A DNA stretch of 20,555 nt, taken from assembly GCA_019418625.1 (NCBI GenBank), contig DYBL01000054.1, positions 1 to 20,555 on the forward strand, written 5' to 3'. Source of the stretch: Clostridiales bacterium. GTDB taxonomy: Bacteria > Bacillota > Clostridia > Oscillospirales > Oscillospiraceae. Within the stretch, counting starts at the first letter, position 1, and each line of letters begins with the position of its first letter. Of this stretch, positions 1-6,699 are shown in pieces. The notes beneath the pieces were generated by a model. The model saw nothing but the letters and a program-made list of their open reading frames with translations, did not search any database and had not been told where the DNA came from. A program made the translations under genes and the position numbers.

Positions 1-300
1 CTGGAAAAGAAGTTGAACAGCCTGCCGGGGCAGCTTTCCGGCGGCCAGCAGCAGCGGGTGGCTATCGCCCGTGCCATCGCGGCCCATCCGCCCATCATCA
101 TGGCCGATGAGCCCACCGGTGCTCTGGACTCCCACACCGGCCAGGAGGTGCTGCACTTTTTGCAGCAGCTCAACCGGGAGGGCACCACGGTGATCCTCAT
201 CACCCATGACAACGGCATTGCCGCCACCGCCCGCCGCTGCGTGCGTCTGGCGGACGGCAAGATCGTGGATGACCGCTTGCAGGAGGTGGATTGGCTGTGA
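1..300 (+). CDS. ABC transporter ATP-binding protein, MacB/LolD type (3' part only)
   Basis: This is the C-terminal 99 residues of a nucleotide-binding subunit that powers an exporter by ATP hydrolysis at the inner face of the membrane. The reading frame is open from base 1, so the gene begins outside the window and the Walker A motif is not seen. Visible motifs in order are the ABC signature LSGGQQQR (about residues 12-19 of the fragment), Walker B with the catalytic Glu (IIMADEPTGALD) and the switch His in LITHD. The DEPTGALDS wording is typical of the MacB/LolD/FtsE branch. The stop codon TGA overlaps the GTG start of the permease by the GTGA arrangement, so the two are translationally coupled. 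The substrate cannot be read from the sequence. Confidence 0.95.
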   Translation: MEKKLNSLPGQLSGGQQQRVAIARAIAAHPPIIMADEPTGALDSHTGQEVLHFLQQLNREGTTVILITHDNGIAATARRCVRLADGKIVDDRLQEVDWL

Positions 301-1547
301 ATATCCGACAGGCGATCAAAATGGCCTTCCGCTCCATCATGGGCAACAAGGGCCGCTCCATCCTCACCATGCTGGGCATCATCATCGGCATCGCCTCCGT
401 GATGACCATCGTGTCCACGGTCAACGGCATGAACCAACAGTCCCTCAAGCAGTTTGAGGCCATGGGCAGCAACCGCATCGATGTGCAGGCCAGCCTTTAT
501 AACGGACAAAACGCCTTTGAGGCGCTGTATGACTACTGCAACTCCCTAGGCAGCGACCTGGTGCTGGGCGTGACGCCGGATGCGTATTTCAGCGCCAACG
601 TGGTCTACGGCTCCAAGAGCAGCCAGGCCATGGAGAAGAATCAGGAGAACATGTGGAACAGCGACGGCGGCGCGAATACCCAGGTAGCCCTGCCGCCGGA
701 GCTGCGCTTCGGCAGCGATCAGTATTCCGTGTGCAACAACTTCAAGATCGCCGCCGGACGGGATCTGAGCAAGATCGACATCCGCAATTACAACCAGGTG
801 TGCGTGCTGGGCGCCCGGGCGGCGCAGAATTTCTTCAACTACGCTGATCCCGTGGGTCAGGTCATGCAGGTCAACGGCATCCCCTTCACGGTGGTGGGCG
901 TCTATGGGGAGAAGGACCCGGATTCCGCCTGGTCCATGGATAACATCATCGTCTTTCCCTATACGGCCAGCCGGATCCTCAGCCCCGGAATGGAAATGAG
1001 CCAGTTCGTGGTGAAGGCGGCTTCCAACAAGGCCGCCGTGGAGGCTACCTCCCGCATCAGCGGTTTTCTGACCGGCCTGACCAACAACGGTCAAAGCGGC
1101 TGGGGCTATGCCCAGAGCAACAACCAGTGGCAGCAGTCGCAAAATGAGTACACCACCATGCTCTCCATGGTGCTGGGCGGCATCGCGGCCATCTCGCTGC
1201 TGGTAGGCGGCATCGGCATCATGAACATCATGCTGGTGACGGTGACGGAGCGGACCAGAGAGATCGGCATCCGCCGGGCCATCGGCGCGGAGCGCAGCTC
1301 CATCGTCATCCAGTTTTTGATCGAGGCGGCCATGATCTGCGGCATGGGCGGCATCATCGGCATCGCCATCGGTACGGTGGGTACACGGATCGCCGGCAAG
1401 CTGCTCATAAGGATCGACATCTGGCCGTCCATCGGCATCACCCTGGGCGCGTTTTTGCTGTCGGTGGCACTGGGCATCCTGTTTGGCATCTATCCTGCGG
1501 CCAAGGCATCCAAGCTTCAGCCTGTGGAAGCCCTGCGGGCGGAATGA
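297..1547 (+). CDS. ABC transporter permease, MacB/FtsX family
   Basis: Membrane partner of the preceding ATPase, 416 residues. An N-terminal transmembrane segment (about residues 20-45, with RSILTMLGIIIGIASV) is followed by a large extracytoplasmic MacB-type core domain (about 45-280). The C-terminal FtsX domain has three further membrane segments (about 285-405) and the family motif TERTREIGIRRAIGA. I chose GTG at 297 because it overlaps the upstream stop as GTGA, sits 10 nt after AGGAGG, and gives the usual family start M-N-I-R. A TTG at 291 would add two residues. In Firmicutes such pairs export antimicrobial peptides or other amphiphiles, or act as mechanotransmission complexes. The downstream SLH protein suggests a cell-envelope role, which is inference. 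Confidence 0.95.
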   Translation: MNIRQAIKMAFRSIMGNKGRSILTMLGIIIGIASVMTIVSTVNGMNQQSLKQFEAMGSNRIDVQASLYNGQNAFEALYDYCNSLGSDLVLGVTPDAYFSANVVYGSKSSQAMEKNQENMWNSDGGANTQVALPPELRFGSDQYSVCNNFKIAAGRDLSKIDIRNYNQVCVLGARAAQNFFNYADPVGQVMQVNGIPFTVVGVYGEKDPDSAWSMDNIIVFPYTASRILSPGMEMSQFVVKAASNKAAVEATSRISGFLTGLTNNGQSGWGYAQSNNQWQQSQNEYTTMLSMVLGGIAAISLLVGGIGIMNIMLVTVTERTREIGIRRAIGAERSSIVIQFLIEAAMICGMGGIIGIAIGTVGTRIAGKLLIRIDIWPSIGITLGAFLLSVALGILFGIYPAAKASKLQPVEALRAE

Positions 1548-1561
1548 GAGGGAGAATCAAT

Positions 1562-3811
1562 ATGAAAAAACGAGTGATAAGTTTGCTCATGGCGGTGTGT
1601 CTGGCGGCCACGGCGCTGGTGTTCCCGGCGCAGGCGGCCGAGACCGTACGCTTTTCCGACATCCAGGACAAGGAAACGGTCATGGCCGTGGAGTCGCTGC
1701 GGCTCATGGGCGTGCTGGACGGCTATGCCGACGGCACGTTCCGTCCCGGCGGCGTGCTGACCCGGGCGCAGTTCTGCAAAATGGCGGTCTACGCCATGAA
1801 CGGCGAAAGCGAGCTGGGCCTTTACCGGGCGGTGACGGTATTCCCCGATGTGAAGCCCTCCCACTGGGCGGCGCCGTATATCAATATGGCGTCCAAGGGC
1901 AAGGGCATCATCGCCGGCTATGCCGACGGGATGTTCCATCCCGACCGCACGGTCACAGTGGGCCAGGCGGTGACCATCCTGCTGCGCCTTTTGGGCTACA
2001 AGGATGAAAATGTGGGCGGCATCTGGCCCCAGGGCTATATGGCCGTGGGCCAGACCATCGGCCTTACCAACGGTGTGAGCACCGATCCCTATGCGGCGCT
2101 GACCCGCGGCCAGGCTGCCCAGCTTTTCCTGAATCTGCTGCGTGCGGAGATGCGGGAGGGCGGAAAGTACATCTCTACCATCGGCACGCCGGTGGAAAAT
2201 ACCGTGCTGGTATCCGCCAGCGCCACGGGGCCGGATGGACGCAGCAACGCTTTGCAGACCGCCTCCGGCGATGTGTATCAGATCTATTCGGGCAAGACCT
2301 CCAACGGAGCGCTCAACGGTTATAAGGGCACCCTGGTGCTGGCAAAGAACGGCTCCAAGGCGCTGACCTTTGTGCCCGACGCCATGGGCGCCAGCCGCAC
2401 GGTCACCCTGGCAAGCAAGACGGCTACCCAGCTGGTGGACTCCAACGGCATCCGCTACGCCATGGAGAGCAGCACACCCACCTATTACAACGGTGAGGAG
2501 ACCACCTGGGGCAGCGCGTTCAGCTGGCTCCATGCGGGCACCTCTCTGACGCTGTACCTCAACGAGGCCGGCGGCGTGGACTATGTGTTCGTGGGCGGCG
2601 GCAGCAGCTCCACGGCGGCCGTGGTGGTGTATGAGGATGAGTCGGCGGCAGGCTTCGACAGTCTTACCGGCGGCGTCACCAATTACAGCATCTACAAAAA
2701 CGGCTCCAGCGCCACGCTGGCGGATCTGCGCAAGTACGATGTGGCGGTGTACTCCGCTGCTTCCAACAGCATCCGGGTGTGCGATACCCGGGTGACGGTG
2801 TACTACGAAAACTGCTATCCCAACGCCAAGGAGCCCTCTGAGATCACGGTCCTGGGCGGCACGAAGCTGACGGTCCTGCCCACGGCTATGACCAGCCTTG
2901 CAAAGTTCTCCCCCGGCGATCAGATGACCCTGCTGCTGACTGAGGACGGCAAGGTGGCCGGCGCTCTGGAGGCTGTCGGCAGCTCTGGCCGCGGCAACGC
3001 GGTGGGCATCGTCCGGGACGGCACGGTGCAGATGATCTGCGGCACGGCCAAGATCTCTGTGACGGCTGAAGACGCCAAGCAGTATGAGGGCCAGGTGGTC
3101 CGTATTTCCTCCACCCGCAGCGGCGTGACGCTCTCGCCCGTCAGCGGCGGTGCTTCCGGTGACCTGAACGTCTCGGCACGCAAGCTGGGCGGCCGGTCCC
3201 TGGCGGAGAATGTCATGGTGCTGCGCAACGGGCAGGATGTGAATCTCAGCCAGATGACCTCCAACACGGTGCCCTCCTCCGATATTCTCTACGCCCGGAT
3301 CAACTGGGCCGGTCAGGTGGACCTGATCGTGCTGGGCAATACCGAGGACTCCACGGTCTACTATGGCCGCGCGGTTGTGAACAAGGGCGAACGGGTCCAG
3401 GTCACCGATGAAAACGGCAGGGAGCCCGGCGAGGAAGGCTACGTTCCCACTTACAGCCAGGGCCAGACCACGCTGGAAGTGTTCTATGGCGACGGCAAGT
3501 CGGTCGGACCCTTCTCCACTGGCTACGATGTCCGTACCGGCGACTATGTGAAGGTGATCCTCAACTCCAGCGGCACGGCGTTCATGCACTGCGAAAAGCT
3601 CACGGAGCTGGCCAAGGTGCCCAACAGTGCCTGGAGCGGTGAGACCGCGGTGACGGTGGGCGGCCGCACTTACAAGGTGCCGGAAGATGTGCCCTGCTTC
3701 AACCGCAGCACCGGAGGCTGGATGTCGCTGTCCGCGGCACACGGCTATTCCAACCACTGCAGCCTCTATGTCTCCGACGGCGTGGTGCGCGTCATCGAAG
3801 TGGGAGACTGA
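1562..3811 (+). CDS. Secreted S-layer homology (SLH) domain protein
   Basis: 749-residue exported protein. Residues 1-26 form a signal peptide: a KKR-charged start, a hydrophobic core, and probable cleavage after AQA. Three SLH repeats follow at about residues 29-79 (GYADGTFRPGGVLTRAQF), 93-146 (GYADGMFHPDRTVTVGQA) and 150-194 (ALTRGQAAQLFLNLL). SLH domains bind pyruvylated secondary cell-wall polymer. The remaining ~550 residues are Ser/Gly/Thr/Val-rich, probably beta-structured, and I do not recognise a catalytic domain. ATG 1562 is preferred over an in-frame ATG at 1544 because it directly precedes the signal peptide and has a purine-rich GAGGGAG site. It lies 14 nt after the permease stop, so it is probably co-transcribed with the exporter, and a hairpin terminator follows. 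Confidence 0.93.
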   Translation: MKKRVISLLMAVCLAATALVFPAQAAETVRFSDIQDKETVMAVESLRLMGVLDGYADGTFRPGGVLTRAQFCKMAVYAMNGESELGLYRAVTVFPDVKPSHWAAPYINMASKGKGIIAGYADGMFHPDRTVTVGQAVTILLRLLGYKDENVGGIWPQGYMAVGQTIGLTNGVSTDPYAALTRGQAAQLFLNLLRAEMREGGKYISTIGTPVENTVLVSASATGPDGRSNALQTASGDVYQIYSGKTSNGALNGYKGTLVLAKNGSKALTFVPDAMGASRTVTLASKTATQLVDSNGIRYAMESSTPTYYNGEETTWGSAFSWLHAGTSLTLYLNEAGGVDYVFVGGGSSSTAAVVVYEDESAAGFDSLTGGVTNYSIYKNGSSATLADLRKYDVAVYSAASNSIRVCDTRVTVYYENCYPNAKEPSEITVLGGTKLTVLPTAMTSLAKFSPGDQMTLLLTEDGKVAGALEAVGSSGRGNAVGIVRDGTVQMICGTAKISVTAEDAKQYEGQVVRISSTRSGVTLSPVSGGASGDLNVSARKLGGRSLAENVMVLRNGQDVNLSQMTSNTVPSSDILYARINWAGQVDLIVLGNTEDSTVYYGRAVVNKGERVQVTDENGREPGEEGYVPTYSQGQTTLEVFYGDGKSVGPFSTGYDVRTGDYVKVILNSSGTAFMHCEKLTELAKVPNSAWSGETAVTVGGRTYKVPEDVPCFNRSTGGWMSLSAAHGYSNHCSLYVSDGVVRVIEVGD

Positions 3812-3831
3812 ACCAAAGCTTGATCACGCAA

Positions 3832-3868
3832 AAAGCGGAGGACGGCAGATGCCGTCCTCCGCTTTACA
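3832..3868 (+). terminator. Rho-independent terminator after the SLH gene
   Basis: A perfect 15-bp stem (3832-3846 with 3851-3865) is capped by the 4-nt loop AGAT. The upper arm begins AAAGCGGAGG and the lower arm ends CTCCGCTTT. The T-tract is short (TTT, then ACAAATAC), so termination may be incomplete. The hairpin begins 20 nt after the SLH stop codon. Confidence 0.85.
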
Positions 3869-3891
3869 AATACGCATGCGAGGAGTATGCT
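3863..3891 (+). promoter_or_regulatory. Candidate sigma-A promoter for the YhcH-family gene
   Basis: TTTACA (3863-3868), a 17-nt spacer and TATGCT (3886-3891). The -35 box matches consensus at 5 of 6 positions and the -10 box at 4 of 6. The -35 box lies in the descending arm and tail of the preceding terminator. A start near 3898 would leave about 20 nt before the ATG at 3917. Confidence 0.45.
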
Positions 3892-3916
3892 GGCCATAGA
3901 AAAGGAGGGAGCTTTC

Positions 3917-4366
3917 ATGATCTATGATACCCTGGAGCATCGGGACCAGTACCGGGGCCTGAGTCCCCGGCTTGCAAAGGCGCTGGACTTTTTGGCCGAG
4001 ACGGATTTTTCCGCCCTGCCGGACGGCCGCTGTGACATCGACGGCGACGAGGTGTTTGCCAATGTCATGACCTACGAGACCAAAACCGCCAATGAAACGC
4101 CGGAGTCCCACCGCCGCTACATGGACATCCAGTACCTCATTGAGGGGGAAGAGCTGGTGGGCGTGGGCGCTCTGGAACGGATGACGGAAGTGGTGGAGGC
4201 CCGGCCGGAGGGGGATATCTGGCTCCACCGGGGCCCCGTGGACTATGTGACCATCGGGCAGGGGCGCTTTGTGGCCGTTTGGCCGGGGGACGCCCACGCG
4301 CCCGGCATCGCGCCGGACGGCGTGCCCAAGCGCGCACGCAAGTGTGTGGTGAAAGTACTGGTATAA
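3917..4366 (+). CDS. YhcH/YjgK/YiaL (TabA, EbgC-like) family protein
   Basis: 149-residue cupin-like protein of the DUF386 family. Members include E. coli TabA, YhcH (in the sialic acid operon) and EbgC (beta subunit of evolved beta-galactosidase). They are thought to act on sugars as epimerase- or mutarotase-like proteins. Family hallmarks are ESHRRYMDIQYLIEGEE (about residues 63-78), with the conserved His and the D-I-Q-Y core, and VWPGDAHAPGIA (about 121-132) with the second conserved His. ATG 3917 follows AAAGGAGGGA at 3901-3910 with normal spacing. An in-frame upstream ATG at 3887 has no such site. It stands alone between two terminators, so its sugar substrate cannot be inferred from neighbours. 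Confidence 0.9.
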   Translation: MIYDTLEHRDQYRGLSPRLAKALDFLAETDFSALPDGRCDIDGDEVFANVMTYETKTANETPESHRRYMDIQYLIEGEELVGVGALERMTEVVEARPEGDIWLHRGPVDYVTIGQGRFVAVWPGDAHAPGIAPDGVPKRARKCVVKVLV

Positions 4367-4373
4367 CGAGAAA

Positions 4374-4411
4374 AAGCGCGCCGGAGCATCGCTCCGGCGC
4401 GTTTGCTTTTT
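4374..4411. terminator. Bidirectional Rho-independent terminator
   Basis: An 11-bp GC-rich stem (4377-4387 with 4391-4401) has a 3-nt loop and is extended by a wobble pair and A-T pairs. On the plus strand it ends TTTGCTTTTT. On the minus strand the stem is followed by TTTTT. It lies between the convergent YhcH-family and RlmI-family genes and can serve both. Confidence 0.9.
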
Positions 4412-4427
4412 GTGCGTTTGTCGGCGG

Positions 4428-5657
4428 TCAGACCACCTGGAACAGATAGAACTTCAGATAGCTTGTCTCCTCCACGCCCCAGAGGATGGGGTGGTCGCAG
4501 CTTTGCTGGCGGGCTTCGATCTGCCGCAGCTGCACGCCTGCGTCCCGGGCGGCGTCGTGGAGCATGGCTACAAACTTCTCCTCCGTGGCGAAGTGGGAGC
4601 AGGAGCAGGTGGCCAGCAGGCCGCCGCGAGGCAGCAGCCGCATGGCCCGGTAGTTGATCTCCTTGTAGCCGGCCAGGGCGTTGGAGACGGTTTTGCGGGA
4701 CTTGGTGAAGGCCGGGGGATCCAGGATGATGAAGTCATACTTGGCGGGCTGCTGGGCAAGCTGGGGCAGCAGGTCAAAAACATTTGCCTGCACGCACTCC
4801 ATCACACTGTCCAGCCCGTTGCGTGCGGCGTTGGCCCGGGCCATCTCCACGGCGGACTCGGATACGTCCACGGCGGTGACGTGCTTGGCGCCGCCCATGG
4901 CGGCGTTGAGAGCGAAGGAGCCGGTGTGGGTGAAGCAGTCCAGCACTGTCTTTCCCCGGGCCAGATGAGCCACCGCCCGGCGGTTGTATTTCTGGTCCAG
5001 GAAAAAGCCGGTCTTCTGGCCGTTCTCCACATCCACCAGGTACTTCACGCCGTTTTCGCAGATTTCCGTAACGGGGGAGTCGGGCACGGTTTCACCGGGC
5101 AGGGCATACCAGCCCTTGCCCTGGGGAAGGCCCTCCTTTTCCCGCAGGGCCACATCGTTGCGCAAAAAGACGCCCCGGATGGCAAAGCCGTCGGCCCGGA
5201 GCAGCTTGACAAGAGCCGGCAGGATCACGTCCTGCATGCGCTCCATGCCCACGGAGAGCACCTGCACGCTCAGAAGGTCCCGGAACTTGTCCACCGTCAA
5301 ACCGGGGAAGGCATCGGCCTCACCGAAGATGATCCGGCAGGCGTCCAGATCCTCCGGGCCCATGACTGCCTTGCGGTATTCCCAGGCCCAGCGGAGCTTC
5401 CGCTCCCAGAAGGCCGCGTCAAAGCGGTCATTGGCGTTGCGGCTGATGAGGCGCACGCGGATCTTGGAGTGCTCCGAGAAAAAGCCGGTGCCAAGATACC
5501 GGCCCTTTTTGCTGACCACGTCCACCAGCGTGCCGTTTTCCACGTCCGCGGGGGCGGAGGTGATCTCCTCAGCATAGACCCAGGGGTGGCCCCGGTGAAT
5601 GGCAGCCTCCGCCTTGGGCGTGACGGCAAAGACGGGGTAGCTTCGCTCTGCTTTCAT
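4428..5657 (-). CDS. rlmI: Class I SAM-dependent rRNA (cytosine-C5) methyltransferase, RlmI family
   Basis: 409-residue cytoplasmic RNA methyltransferase that probably makes m5C in 23S rRNA (E. coli RlmI modifies C1962). An N-terminal PUA RNA-binding domain (about residues 5-75, with HRGHPWVYAEEI) precedes an EEHEE-type linker domain and a Rossmann methyltransferase domain (about 190-400). SAM motif I is VLDCFTHTGSF (238-248), the acidic motif II is TAVDVSESAVEMA, and motif IV is DFIILDPPAF (308-317). The Cys pair CSCS at 351-354 lies near motif VI, where RlmI-type enzymes carry the catalytic Cys. The start has AAAAGGAG 9-16 nt upstream. It is transcribed divergently from the amidase and ends at the shared terminator. 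RlmI is a family assignment; the target base is not shown here. Confidence 0.9.
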   Translation of the reverse strand: MKAERSYPVFAVTPKAEAAIHRGHPWVYAEEITSAPADVENGTLVDVVSKKGRYLGTGFFSEHSKIRVRLISRNANDRFDAAFWERKLRWAWEYRKAVMGPEDLDACRIIFGEADAFPGLTVDKFRDLLSVQVLSVGMERMQDVILPALVKLLRADGFAIRGVFLRNDVALREKEGLPQGKGWYALPGETVPDSPVTEICENGVKYLVDVENGQKTGFFLDQKYNRRAVAHLARGKTVLDCFTHTGSFALNAAMGGAKHVTAVDVSESAVEMARANAARNGLDSVMECVQANVFDLLPQLAQQPAKYDFIILDPPAFTKSRKTVSNALAGYKEINYRAMRLLPRGGLLATCSCSHFATEEKFVAMLHDAARDAGVQLRQIEARQQSCDHPILWGVEETSYLKFYLFQVV

Positions 5658-5670
5658 AGAAAAACTCCTT

Positions 5671-5700
5671 TTGGAATCTGATTTTTTACCAGTCTATCAC
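5671..5700 (+). promoter_or_regulatory. Weak candidate promoter for the amidase gene
   Basis: TTGGAA (5671-5676), an 18-nt spacer and TATCAC (5695-5700) lie in the 91-nt divergent gap between the methyltransferase and amidase genes. Each box matches consensus at only 4 of 6 positions. I could not find a convincing promoter for the minus-strand gene in the same gap. Confidence 0.25.
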
Positions 5701-5748
5701 ATTTTTGCCTCCGACGCCATATGGTGAAAGAGAGAAGGAGGGATTTTC

Positions 5749-6492
5749 ATGCCCAAGATTTACCTCAGCCCGTCCACCCAGGACTGGAATCCCTATGCAA
5801 CGGGCAGCGGTTCGGAGGAATACCACATGAACCGCATCGCCGACGCCCTGGTGCCGTATCTCATGTCCAACGGCATCCAGTATAGCCGCAACCGCCCGGA
5901 GATGACGGCGGCCTCCTCCATCCGGGAGGCCAACGCCGGAGAGTACGATCTGTATCTGGCGCTCCACTCCAACGCCTCTCCGGAGAGCCGGGCCGGCCAG
6001 GAGCGGGGCATCATCGTCTTTTACTATCCCGGCAGCGCGGAGGGGCAGCGGGCCGCGGAGCTGATCGCCGGAGAGCTCAGGCAGATCTATCCGCTGCCGG
6101 ACAAGGTGACCACCCGCACCACCACGGCCCTGGGGGAGGTGCGCCAGCCAAGGTTCCCGGCGGTGCTGGCGGAGATCGGCTACCATGATAATTACGAGGA
6201 CGCCCTGTGGATCGAGGGGCATACGGAGGCCATCGCCCAGCAGCTGGCCCGGGCGCTGACGGCCTACTTCGGCCTGCCGTTCATCTACCCCTCGCCGGTG
6301 CGGGAGGGGATCGTCACCGTACGGGACGGCACGCTGAATCTCCGTGCGGCGCCGGACCCCACGGCACCTATCCTGGCCGGGCTCCCCGACGGCGCCGCCG
6401 TGGCCATCTACGGCGAGTGGGAGGGGTGGTATGTGGTCCACTACGGAGATCTGGTGGGGTACGCGGCGGCCGCATATATCGAGACGGAGTGA
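5749..6492 (+). CDS. N-acetylmuramoyl-L-alanine amidase (Amidase_3) with C-terminal SH3 domain
   Basis: 247-residue peptidoglycan hydrolase predicted to cut the MurNAc-L-Ala bond. The amidase domain covers about residues 2-176 with LALHSNA (70-76, zinc His73) and VLAEIGYHDN (139-148, catalytic Glu142). Glu23/Glu24 in SEEYHMN are the likely second ligand. The first zinc His of the usual DPGHG motif is absent; the corresponding stretch reads YLSPSTQDWNPY. A bacterial SH3 domain follows at about 185-247 (TLNLRAAPDPTAPIL, then GWYVVHYGDLVGY). There is no signal peptide, so it resembles an endolysin or a cytoplasmically made cell-wall enzyme. GAAGGAGGGA precedes the ATG. It is a single gene between the methyltransferase and RNase Y. 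Confidence 0.88.
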   Translation: MPKIYLSPSTQDWNPYATGSGSEEYHMNRIADALVPYLMSNGIQYSRNRPEMTAASSIREANAGEYDLYLALHSNASPESRAGQERGIIVFYYPGSAEGQRAAELIAGELRQIYPLPDKVTTRTTTALGEVRQPRFPAVLAEIGYHDNYEDALWIEGHTEAIAQQLARALTAYFGLPFIYPSPVREGIVTVRDGTLNLRAAPDPTAPILAGLPDGAAVAIYGEWEGWYVVHYGDLVGYAAAAYIETE

Positions 6493-6539
6493 GCGCCCGG
6501 CGCGGCCATGCATGTTTCGGGTAAATATACGCTTTTTCC

Positions 6540-6568
6540 TTGACAGCGCCGGAGGAAATGATTAAACT
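6540..6568 (+). promoter_or_regulatory. Sigma-A promoter of the RNase Y gene
   Basis: TTGACA (6540-6545, perfect -35), a 17-nt spacer and TAAACT (6563-6568). Transcription from about 6575 gives a leader of roughly 125 nt before the ATG at 6700. No clear terminator separates it from the amidase gene. Confidence 0.8.
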
Positions 6569-6620
6569 AAAAAAAGATAATCATCGGGAGGCGAAAGGGG
6601 TGCCGGCCCGATTGTTTTCT

Positions 6621-6654
6621 GACCGTGCGACCGCACCGGAACTGCGGCGCGGTC
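6621..6654 (+). promoter_or_regulatory. Hairpin in the 5' untranslated leader of rny
   Basis: An imperfect stem: 6621-6624 pairs with 6651-6654, and 6627-6629 plus 6631-6634 pair with 6644-6650, with single-base bulges and a 9-nt loop ACCGGAACT. It has no T-tract, so it is not a terminator. It lies 45 nt upstream of the RNase Y start codon. A processing or feedback site is possible but is only inference. Confidence 0.4.
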
Positions 6655-6699
6655 TGCATCTGCAAAGAACCAATACCGACAATGAGGAGGAAGATCACG

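Noticed and set aside
1517..3757. Very long open frame (746 codons) on the minus strand across the SLH gene
   Set aside because: It is antisense to a well-supported gene with a signal peptide and SLH repeats. The translation is His/Gly/Ala/Arg-rich, as expected for the complement of GC-rich coding DNA, and there is no ribosome site.
4410..5681. 423-codon plus-strand frame opposite the RlmI-family gene
   Set aside because: The minus-strand protein has intact PUA and SAM-methyltransferase motifs and a good ribosome site. The plus frame is a compositional shadow.
6493..6539. Terminator after the amidase gene
   Set aside because: GCGCCCGGCGC can only form a stem with an impossibly small loop, and CTTTTTCC is not preceded by a hairpin.
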